Origin: Phytophthora colocasiae
Taxonomy: Eukaryota; Oomycota; Peronosporomycetes; Peronosporales; Peronosporaceae
Length of the DNA: 64,000 nucleotides
NCBI GenBank assembly: GCA_018806915.1
Contig: JAGKQI010000036.1
Coordinates: 186,001 to 250,000 of the forward strand
Reading direction: 5' to 3'
Below the pieces are notes generated by a model that worked only from the letters and a program-made list of their open reading frames with translations, searched no databases and was not told the DNA's origin. Both the position numbers and the translations under genes were made by a program. How positions within the stretch are numbered: the first letter of the stretch is position 1; each line of letters starts with the position of its first letter. Shown in pieces: positions 41,887-50,680 of the stretch.

Positions 41887-43779
41887 CTACTCGTAGGCGA
41901 GCGCTGGGCCGTTCAAGCGTGGGCGGCCCACGTTTTCGATGACAGCGTCGTGCTTTCGTTTGCGTTTGCGACGATCGATGAGAATTTGGCGCCCGTGGCG
42001 GTCGACGGATGCCGTCGAGCGTAATGCGAAGAGCACGTGAATGCAGGACCCAAATACGAACCAGTAGTTGCACGGACACCACTGGCGCTCCACGTCGACC
42101 GCCCAGCCGCACCACGGCTGTCCTTCAACCTCCATACGAGCGTAGTTGGCCCCCATTTGCGCAGTCACAGCAATGTCTTCCTCGCTGCGTCTATTGGGGG
42201 CCGCAATCACTTGCGGAGCTCGCAACGACACCACCTGCACGATCCTCGGCGAGCCGGTAATAGAACCATCCACAGTTTCGCCCTCTGCGAGTCCCAGCAA
42301 CTTTAATCGCATTAACTCGGACATCCGCCGTGTGAGCGTTTTCGTTGGGTGCACGACGAACTCGAATGCAAGCAAGCTGCTGGACTGGTCCTGGCAGCAA
42401 TCACTTAGCTCGCGCAGCAGAGAACCCACCTTCATCCGACGACGCAAGGTGTAGTCACGCTTTAGCAAAGCGTTGAATGCCTCGCAGGGATTATTTGTAG
42501 TGGCGAAGCCGGTCGGCGTGTGGTACGCTTGCCACTTCGTGAACGGCCCCGTCAACCACTGGGCCACAATATACCTCGCGAAAGGCACAACTTCCGGGTC
42601 CTGGATCCATCGCCGTACAGAAGCGTCCCGCATCTGCAGGAACACCGAGTAGGTTCTCGCGAAGTGGAGATCGTAGATATCCCGTAGGATACAGGCTTGA
42701 GTGACCGAGGAAAGTGCCTTAATATTCTCCTGGACCTTCTTCATTACATGAAAGTAGCACATCAAAAAGCAGTACGCCGGATGGTCCCCGAATACCGCTG
42801 CGAGAGCATTGCACTGAGCCTTATCTCCGTCGGCCATAGCAAAGCGAACGGTCAAATGTCTCTTGGTGACCCAGTAATACAGACGTCGTAGTGAAAGGAG
42901 GGCCGCTTGAAGAACCGGTTGCGTCTCTTGCGAGATGATGAAGAGCGCGACGAGGTGGAATCTGCGAGTTCGGTCTGACATACCAACGACGAGTACTGGG
43001 TAGCCACACTGGCTCATCTTGTAGGTAGCGTCGACGTGGAACATGAAATTGTCCGGCGACACCATGAGCCGCATCACCAGTGCCTTCGTCGACAGTCCTA
43101 CAAGGAAGGGTTTCTCGTCGGAGCCGTTGCCTACAACAGGCTTGCCGGTGCTGTCCATCTCCCACGCAAACGTGAACGGTTGGTTCGGCAGCTCAGAGCC
43201 GTTGTACGCACGCTCGGAGATCCATGCCTGCAGCTCGTCCAAGCGGTCGTGATTCTGCATCTGCGTCCGCCCGTGGTGGTTGACAAAGTTCTGTACAGTC
43301 TTTAGGGTGGGTAGCTCGTCGAGAGGCTTCGAGAACTTGCGTCCCAGCGCATGTAGAATTCTCATGGGTTTCAAGCGATTCTCGGCCAGCTCACGGCAGA
43401 AGACCTTCTGCATTGTTGTCAGCTTCTTGTGCGCAGGGACTGACGTCATGTTGTGGTGCTCTCCGTACTCGAAGATGGAGGCGTGCTGCGACTCGAGGCA
43501 TGTCACCATCTTCCCGCGCCAAGCGCATTTGTTCTCGCTTGCCTCGCTACATGCCTCGGAGCTGCATACAAGCAAGCGGTACCGCATCTTGTGCTCAGCT
43601 TCCGGGCATATAGTGCACGCCATCGTCTGGCTTTTGTCGATATCGAAGGATGGCATCTGCGCTACGATCTCGTCCGCTTCGGCGGCGTCGACGTCGCCAG
43701 CTTTCAGCTGCCAGCTCACCCGCCTCGGCATGACCGTGAATGGAGCCGTGAGCTCGGCGAATACTGTGGACCTTACCAA
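41887..43779 (-). CDS. Mutator-like (MULE) transposase, intact ORF
   Basis: 630 residues with no stop or frameshift. The N-terminal region has a Cys-rich segment (CTICPEAEHKMRYRLLVCSS), perhaps a FLYWCH/WRKY-like zinc-binding DNA-binding module. The MULE catalytic domain follows: FHVDATYKMS with the first Asp, FAMADGDKAQC with the second Asp, and the CYFHVMKK segment before a helical insert. The C-terminus carries a SWIM-type zinc finger (CPCNYWFVFGSCIH). Length and domain order fit oomycete MULEs. Terminal inverted repeats and a 9-bp target duplication were sought by eye and not found, so element boundaries are unknown. The frame opens without an ATG at 43779 (MVRSTVF is a GTG/TTG-type opening or later ATG); first clear ATG choices lie inside the first 20 codons. 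Confidence 0.87.
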   Translation of the reverse strand: MVRSTVFAELTAPFTVMPRRVSWQLKAGDVDAAEADEIVAQMPSFDIDKSQTMACTICPEAEHKMRYRLLVCSSEACSEASENKCAWRGKMVTCLESQHASIFEYGEHHNMTSVPAHKKLTTMQKVFCRELAENRLKPMRILHALGRKFSKPLDELPTLKTVQNFVNHHGRTQMQNHDRLDELQAWISERAYNGSELPNQPFTFAWEMDSTGKPVVGNGSDEKPFLVGLSTKALVMRLMVSPDNFMFHVDATYKMSQCGYPVLVVGMSDRTRRFHLVALFIISQETQPVLQAALLSLRRLYYWVTKRHLTVRFAMADGDKAQCNALAAVFGDHPAYCFLMCYFHVMKKVQENIKALSSVTQACILRDIYDLHFARTYSVFLQMRDASVRRWIQDPEVVPFARYIVAQWLTGPFTKWQAYHTPTGFATTNNPCEAFNALLKRDYTLRRRMKVGSLLRELSDCCQDQSSSLLAFEFVVHPTKTLTRRMSELMRLKLLGLAEGETVDGSITGSPRIVQVVSLRAPQVIAAPNRRSEEDIAVTAQMGANYARMEVEGQPWCGWAVDVERQWCPCNYWFVFGSCIHVLFALRSTASVDRHGRQILIDRRKRKRKHDAVIENVGRPRLNGPALAYE

Positions 43780-45112
43780 CTATCGGCCGCACTCGAAAAC
43801 GCGTTCTGGTTGGCTGACGCTCTTTTTGTGTGCTTCCCGCGCCGACCAGAAACTAAACTTTTTATTGTGCTGACACAGCACTTTGCTGTGCTGACCAGCA
43901 GGAATGGTGCTGACACAGACGTGCTGTGCTATGGCTGCACTGTTGTGTGCCCGTAAGGCGTTCTCTGGCGCTGCTGACGCGAGCAACTGTGGGACGACGC
44001 GCTGAACAAGCCGCTGCCGCGATCCTCGGCCATGACAGCCGCTGTGAGTGCCGGGGTCAGCTGGTCGACCATGCTTCTCCTCATGATCTCAGTAGATTTG
44101 ACTGTGCGCCCGTTCGTAGGACAAGTAACAACAATGTTCGTGCGCCTCCAAGGCGAGTATTGTACAGTGTATTAGCCACACCGACGCACTTAATCCGTAG
44201 TTTAGCGTCGGCGTCTTCAACGTTTTCGCATCCAGAGCTGCAACAGTCTACACTTAATGTGGACTGTGCTTCTTGTCCGACTTGTTGCCGTGCGATTGCC
44301 AAAACGACGCGTGGCATTGCGCTGGTCGACAGCCAAGGATTGAGACTCTCGGACATGGTTGGAACGCCTTGATTGCATCTGGAGGATGTCACCTGGCAGC
44401 GCTAATTGAACGCTGTGTGGGAAGACGAATCTGTAATCCACAGGTGGCGTAGTGTTTCACGCTGCGAAATAGGAGGCGGTAGTCCAAGCAGAACAACTTT
44501 GTTCAACAAGACCTGTGGTCCAAAGTTCTTGTTGAACCAAAGTTTGGATGCCACGAAGACTTTCACATCGCTTTGATGACGTCCAACAGAGAGAGCGATC
44601 TCGAACCCAGGCTTCGCTTCTTTGCGAGTTCAGTCTCGACACAAACGTGGGCACTAAGACAAGTCGTGACATCTCTGTGGATAAAGTGGCGACGATCTTG
44701 CCATGGACGCGACTCGAGTTTCTCTCCGTTCTGTCTATGGTTGAGATTTGCTACTGCTGCAGGCGTCCCCCCTTGAAGAGAGTTCATCTTGGCGATGGAA
44801 GTTCCACCAGCAAAGCTCGTGCACAACCGTCCGGCTCTGGCAGTGGGGCGTCTCGGAAACTGCGGCGGTCGAAGCTCTACAGTACTCTTCCCTTCGCCGC
44901 TCCTTTGACGCGGACTCAACAGCCGAATGCCACTTCAACTTGGCTGTTCGAGTTGCAGTGGGGAGTTCTACAGAAACTCGCTTCATCAGCAGCAATGAAA
45001 CACTACATACATGTACCACATGCTGTGCAATGGTGCCAGTTCAACGTTCTAAGAGAACTGCTTCATGTGGCTGCTTGCAAGTTGTAGCAGTATTTAATTT
45101 TTTGTCTACCTC
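43780..45112. other. Repeat-rich intergenic stretch, unassigned frames
   Basis: About 1.3 kb upstream of the MULE. It contains three close GTGCTGACACAG-like repeats (43880-43925), a strong hairpin (44496-44542) and overlapping unassigned plus-strand frames (44548-45087 and 44748-45116). One frame has Trp, Cys and SETAAVEAL segments that might be the tail of an oomycete multigene-family protein, but I do not recognise it. Probably decayed sequence. Confidence 0.4.
44496..44542. repeat. Perfect 11-bp inverted repeat (hairpin)
   Basis: GTTCAACAAGA (44501-44511) and TCTTGTTGAAC (44527-44537) form a perfect stem with a 15-nt loop. It extends by five more pairs (ACTTT/AAAGT) past one bulged base. 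Confidence 0.85.
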
Positions 45113-45193
45113 TTAAGAAATTGCAGAGCCCACGACGAAAATGATAAACTCACCGAAATTGCGTCCAATATCACCGTGGTACATGTTCATGTT
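45113..45193 (-). pseudogene. PDR ABC transporter, C-terminal tail cut off by LTR element
   Basis: On the minus strand this reads FNMN..YHGDIGRNFGEFIIFVV and then a stop. It resembles the last segment of oomycete pleiotropic-drug-resistance (ABCG) transporters and continues the coding sequence that ends at 47809-47830 on the other side of the LTR element. Removing the element and one copy of its target duplication brings the two parts together. Only a short tail is present. Confidence 0.6.
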
Positions 45194-45473
45194 TGTTGAA
45201 GTTACCATCTCTGCAGTGATGACACCTATCTAGGGGTATTAAATTGTGCAGTTCCATATAGAGAAATCGTACCTAACTGGACTGGTTGGTGGAGAATAAC
45301 TCCCCTCCAGAACACCAGACTCTCTAATTCATCACTTCTGCTTTTTACAAGCTCCCACACAACTACTTCTTTTACCATCTCCAAGTCACAAGGCTTCTCC
45401 ATTTATTAACTTCGATCCTTCTTTAAGACCTACCTGTCGTACTAATATCTCTGCGCAAATCATTACTTCAACA
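45194..45473 (+). repeat. Left LTR (280 bp)
   Basis: Starts TGTTGAAGTT and ends ACTTCAACA, itself a short inverted repeat. Same length as the right LTR and no difference seen. Confidence 0.95.
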
Positions 45474-45599
45474 GGTTATGGACCCCAACGCTTCCTCAGC
45501 GTGGAGATAAAGAAAGCCAAGGATGAAGCAAGGCTACGCGGACACAAGCCAAGACGTACATCGGCTGTCACGCATCGGCCCAGGCCTCGAGCCATGTAT

Positions 45600-45765
45600 C
45601 CTATGCTCCAGCCACTGAGCTGTGAAGACGCACGTAAGCCGTGCTGGGAGGCCATCGTGTCCTCCGCGTCAGCCATGCTGCACGCACGCAACGGCCCAGT
45701 CCTCCACCTATGCTCCAGCCACTGAGCTGTGAAGACGCACGTACGCCGTGCTGGGAGACCATTGT
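45600..45765 (+). repeat. Internal tandem repeat of the LTR element (about 107-bp period)
   Basis: CTATGCTCCAGCCACTGAGC and about 60 following bases occur at 45601 and again at about 45708. Further partial copies (AGCCACTGAGCT) follow near 45831. Other repeats in the interior are GCCAAGCTGTAGCGAACTAC (about 46301, 46380) and a triple TTTCCTGAGTA motif (47170-47320). Confidence 0.85.
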
Positions 45766-47528
45766 GTCCCCGCGTCAGCAATGTTGCTGTAGCGCCGCAC
45801 GCTCGACGTGCTGGGTGAGCCCCAGGCCAGCCACTGAGCTTGAGCCCACCGACGCTGTAAGACCGCCCATGGAGGCAGGCTAGCTTACATGGCATACTGC
45901 CTGTACATACACTACCACATGTAGTAGTTGAGATGCTATCAGCTCTCTAATTACATTGCATACTTGTTCAGTATGATTACTACTTATATATAGTAGTACA
46001 ATCTACGTAGTACTACTACCGATGGTAATACGTCAACACTTTTGACTGAAAGAAATACTACATGTAGTATTCACAAAATTATGAGATAGAGCATGCACAG
46101 AGTGCTGATCTCTGCTCATACAACTCAAACATACATGCTCTTACAAACTGAGGCGAAGGAAATTCCGTCTGCCACGCAGCATTGCTGCAGGATTACGAAG
46201 AGATAAAAAAAAAACTGCTTTACTACAGTAGTATTGTCATAATGTCCCTCTGTACTACGTAGTAGAATCCCAGTCGTACAACCACAATTCGCTGGCTTGA
46301 TGCCAAGCTGTAGCGAACTACGGTAGTAGAACTACGGCTTGTTGTATCACGAATATTAAAACAAAATTTGTTGGTTAATGCCAAGCTGTAGCGAACTACT
46401 CTGGTAGAACTACAGCTTGTAATATGTTAAATACAATAACCAGATTAATTTCCGGGCTATGTGAAAACAAAACTCAAAAAGAAATGTAAAGCGATATACA
46501 CTGTACAGACATTTGTCTGGTAACAAAGCTGAGAAATACTTAACGAAATGTATGAAACTGGGAGGCACCAACGTAGTCATTCATTCGCCAAACTACATTC
46601 AGTCACTGGCAAGAATTTCAAACATTTCCCTAACAAAAAGAAATAAAAGAATTAAATCTACTTCTATTGTAGTTCTTAAAGCACCATACATTTACGTGAC
46701 AAGCCAACAAAAGCCTCTGTCAATAGAAAGCAAACTACAGTTCAGAGATTCATAGTTACAAATCTATCACTTCCTCAACTAGATGAGTCTCTAGGGAGAA
46801 ATTAGCCCCAACGATGAGAGCCTGCGCATTAACTGCAAACACGAGTAAACTACTTATGACACTGTTTGGGATTATTTATGCTTTAAAGCTGTAGCCTTTC
46901 TTCAAAAACGTGAAAGTTATAAACTCTCAACAAAATTAGTAAAACCAAATTTGAAAACGAACACCAACATCAACTATGATCCAGTTTTAAGAAACTGGGA
47001 GGCAAAAATTCTCTATAAGTCCTCAGCCAAAGAAATATAAAACCAAAACACAAACAAAATATGTGAAGAAACGTCCAAAAGCATGAACGAGAACAAAACA
47101 TGCAATGTAAATAACGACTTACACAGCATTTAAAAATTTCAACAAGGCGAACAGGTGTATCCTCAAAGGTTTCCTGAGTAGTCAACGATACACTAAACAG
47201 GTTTTGATCCTTAAAGGTTTTCCTGAGTATCTTTTCTCAAAACACGTACAACAAAAGCGTTAATAACAACATTCCACTACGGTGAACAGGTTTAATCCTT
47301 CTTTAAGGTTTTCCTGAGTAGCCAAAATAACAATGAAACAAGAAAAAATTGCACAACAAAAAATGACAAATCTGACAATGGTCAAAGAAAAAAGGTCATC
47401 TATATCAAAACAAAAGCTACCTCTTGTAAATATTCATGTTTGCACAGGACTGTTATAACAGCCACCTGTGGAGCATTAAATTTTACTCGACAGATAGAGC
47501 GTCATACACATTCATCGATGTGGGAGGC

Positions 47529-47808
47529 TGTTGAAGTTACCATCTCTGCAGTGATGACACCTATCTAGGGGTATTAAATTGTGCAGTTCCATATAGAGAA
47601 ATCGTACCTAACTGGACTGGTTGGTGGAGAATAACTCCCCTCCAGAACACCAGACTCTCTAATTCATCACTTCTGCTTTTTACAAGCTCCCACACAACTA
47701 CTTCTTTTACCATCTCCAAGTCACAAGGCTTCTCCATTTATTAACTTCGATCCTTCTTTAAGACCTACCTGTCGTACTAATATCTCTGCGCAAATCATTA
47801 CTTCAACA
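47529..47808 (+). repeat. Right LTR (280 bp)
   Basis: Partner of the left LTR. It is followed directly by the ATGTT target duplication and then by the ABC transporter pseudogene sequence. Confidence 0.95.
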
Positions 47809-48691
47809 ATGTTGAAGACGTCTTCTACCCCTTGACCGTCAAGTTGACGGTCACATCACCGATGGATACAGATGCATCCTCCAGTTGTTGACAGCCGATT
47901 TCAGGGCCGACGTTGCTATAATTGCCCATTGTAGCGTCCAACTTGGGAGACGTAGACCAATCTCCATACACCAGTGTGGACAGAATCGACATGGCGTAGC
48001 GATGCGGCGTGATCGTGTAGATCCACTGGTACCCGGCCGAGATGGAACTACCCGGCGGGTTAAACCCCACGAACAGATAGAAAAGAATGGAGATCAGCGC
48101 GAACGCCAAGATGTGCCCCGTGTAGACATCTATGAGCGATGCCGCGAGCCAGACAGAACGAACTTGACGAATCCCGAAAAGGCCATGAAGAGGAAGAGAA
48201 GCGTCGAGATGATCAGATCTTTTGTGAAGGCGTACGGGATCTCTATGAGCGTCCCAGCCACAAAGTACCACAACGCACTGTACGTTTGCGACGATAAAAT
48301 GCTGCACGATCGTTAAACGTGAAAGGTATCGCGGCGAAGCCGAAACGCCACGAAATTGACACCGAGGCCAGAAACAATTCCCTGGTACGAAGTCGTTGAT
48401 AACCCAGACCCCACGAGTCCCAATACAATAATAATTCCAAGTGCCACTGCGAGGATCGAGATGCAGTGTGCTGGAGACCGCCAGTACATGTTGAAGAACC
48501 GAAGAGTTAGCATTTTCAGCTGAACTACCGACGACGCCACACGTTTTCGAGAAAATATAAGTCCAGGAACATGGGCTGAAGGACATCCAACACCTTCTTC
48601 TTTCAACTCCGTGTACAATTGAACTTTGATATTGCTCTGACTCACTGAATGAAGTTATAATGTTGCTGGGGTTGGAGGACATCGCTGATCA

Positions 48692-49112
48692 CATAGTGCG
48701 CGGGAGAAGCTCAAGAGACTGACGATCGATGTGGAGTTGGTAGCTTAACCTAGTGTGCTGTTTCTCGATGAGCCAACTAGTGGGCTGGATGCGCGTTTTC
48801 ATCGTGGACGGCATCCGCAAGGTCGCGGACTCTGGGCGCGCGATCATCTGCATCATCCACCAGCCTTCGTACGAAGTTTTCTCCTTGTTCGACAACCTGT
48901 TGCTGCTCAAGCGAGGCGGCGAGACGGTGTTTTACGGTGAGATTGGAGAAGGCTGTCGGACGTTGATCGACCATTTCGAGGCGATCCCTGAAGTGCAGCC
49001 ACTGCCTGGGGGCTACAACCCAGCTACGTGGATACTCAAATGTATTGGAGCAGGCGTCAACATGATTCGCACTGGAGACGTGGATTTCGTTCACCATTTT
49101 AACCAGTCTTAG
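48692..49112 (+). pseudogene. PDR ABC transporter NBD2 block, inverted
   Basis: The plus strand encodes the second nucleotide-binding domain of the same transporter. It reads LKRLTIDVELVA, Walker B/D-loop VLFLDEPTSGLDAR (48747-48793, one frameshift after it), the H-loop region IICIIHQPSYEVFSLFDNLL, and the trailing GGYNPATW. It sits exactly where NBD2 should be between TMD1 and TMD2, but in reverse orientation. Confidence 0.85.
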
Positions 49113-49119
49113 ATTCAAT

Positions 49120-49515
49120 AGAAACATAACTGTCCTGCCGGAGAAGTGCGCTGAAAGTGAACGGAATGTGGCAGTCTCAGAGTGGATGTCCGTTTGCTCG
49201 CAGTACCCTGTTCACCGTCGGTCAGTTGATTCAGTTTTACCAGCTCCAGACGAGCCCATCAGTACCCTGATCGAGCGATGCCACTGACCCCCTTCAGCAA
49301 GTCAATGGATCCCATCGGATCCGATACTGAGTACCACAAGTCTTTGAATACCACAGAAACAGGCGGACCTCCACCGATACAGAGCCACGTACTTGACGAT
49401 GCTGGCTACTGTTGTGTTTTTCGTCTACGCGTTGACCCCTGGTCTTGGAAGTCTGGTGGCTAACACTAACTCGTACTTCCTGGGGATTCACTTTAACAAG
49501 TTCACGTCGCCGGGT
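49120..49515 (+). other. Unassigned plus-strand fragment with a hydrophobic stretch
   Basis: A frame around 49380-49510 reads a membrane-like segment (TMLATVVFFVYALTPGLGSLV). It does not match the ABC transporter parts around it as far as I can tell. It may belong to the inverted block or to another decayed gene. Confidence 0.3.
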
Positions 49516-50149
49516 GTCTAGCTTCTTGCCAATCTTGGGCGTGCTGGCAAGCTGATAATTCCCCGAGTCATTGTTATCCTTTCCAGCCGGCCGAGCTGCA
49601 CCAGAGTTGTCATCGTATCGCTTGTACTCGAGCGCAAAATAGCTGAGTACCGTGAGCAATATGGCCAACCCAACGAGATAGACTCTTTGTCTGACGGAAT
49701 GTCGTACACACCCAAGTAATATTCCCCCATGGTCTTGCCGAATTGGCCCACTTCCTAGTAGATACACACATCAAGTGTTGCAGATCAATAAGCCAAGCCA
49801 CCGGGTTCATCCAATACAGCCAAACGAGATAGCCAAGAATTTGGGATCGCGTCACCACCAAAACACCTATAACCAGTGGATTCGTAATGTAAATGTTCGG
49901 GGAGATAGCAGCGATGAGGAAGAAGAGGAGAATGGCTACCACCACATTGAGAAAGACGATCAACTCGTACAGAATGAACGATCCGGCGTCCGCATCGAGG
50001 CCACCAATCCAGTACAAAATTCCTCATAAACGAAACTCTCCGGTAAAGCCGCTAACACTTGACTGATGACATTGGCGAGCACGCATTGCTGATAAACATG
50101 ATAGCTGCGACGTCTGCTCAAAAGTAGGAAACATTGGAGACTGGAATCA

Positions 50150-50491
50150 ATGCGAACACCAACGGCAACCACAAATCCGACGCATCTCGAAGCAACCGAC
50201 ACAAGTAAGGAGTCCTTCACCTACTCAGTTGATGAACTTGATGTATCCGAAGCCACTAGGGAGGCTGCTACTACTACAGCTGAATTAGTTCCTCGAGAAT
50301 CTCAAGCGCGTCTCCAAGTGGATCAAGGCGCACATCGACGATGGAGAATGCGTGGTGCTCTCGAATTCCTCCGGAAAGTTGAGTACACTGATATCCGTGC
50401 TACAAAAACAATTGAGGATGGAACAGTGCTCTATCTTCTTGAGCAGACCACAGGTTCCAAAAGCGCAAGAAAATTCTATCTCAATTCATGA
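50150..50491 (+). other. Unassigned open frame upstream of the CH-domain gene
   Basis: A 113-residue frame with a segment ALEFLRKVEYTDIRATKTIE that faintly recalls the first strands of PX domains in large oomycete protein families. It begins over the end of the ABC pseudogene and ends abruptly, so it is more likely a gene fragment than a gene. The rest of 50492-50680 shows nothing. Confidence 0.25.
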
Positions 50492-50680
50492 CTCCATTGG
50501 GCAGGAGTCGAGTGCAAAAGGCGGGCAAGCGGAAGTGTGAGGCACAAACACTCGTTCCGATCCTCCTGGAGGGATTCCTGCAACCTAGAGACCACTACTT
50601 TTAGGGAAACACAATTATAGGTAAAAAAAAAAATCAAGAAACAGTTCTTTATCGTGTGGGGCTCTTCGGGATCGCAGACG

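Larger units (their letters stand above)
45194..47808 (+). mobile_element. Non-autonomous LTR retroelement (TRIM/LARD-like)
   Basis: Two 280-bp direct repeats (45194-45473 and 47529-47808), each beginning TGTTGAAGT and ending ACTTCAACA, bound a 2055-bp interior. The element is flanked by a 5-bp target duplication ATGTT (45189-45193 and 47809-47813). Just inside the left LTR, GGTTATGG (45474-45481) matches an internal initiator-tRNA-Met primer site of the Copia kind. TGGGAGGC (47521-47528) before the right LTR fits a polypurine tract. The interior has no gag or pol; only short frames and several internal repeats are present. It must depend on another element's proteins. By eye the LTRs are identical, so insertion is recent. 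Confidence 0.93.
47825..50150 (-). pseudogene. PDR-type ABC transporter pseudogene (TMD1 and TMD2 parts)
   Basis: Fragments of a pleiotropic drug resistance (ABCG) full transporter in several frames. At 49520-50110 lies the end of TMD1 (LVWLYWMNPVAWLIDLQ, then KTMGEYYLGVYDIPSDKE in another frame). At 47825-48680 lies the NBD2-TMD2 linker and TMD2 (LRFFNMYWRSP, GYQWIYTITPHRYAMSIL). The order from high to low coordinate is right for a minus-strand gene, but the NBD2 block between them lies on the plus strand. Many frameshifts and stops and an LTR insertion near the C-terminus show the gene is dead. Active homologues export hydrophobic compounds at the plasma membrane. Confidence 0.85.

Noticed and set aside
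44548..45116. Overlapping 179- and 122-residue plus-strand ORFs as genes
   Set aside because: No family recognised, frames overlap, and the surroundings are decayed transposon sequence; left as unassigned.
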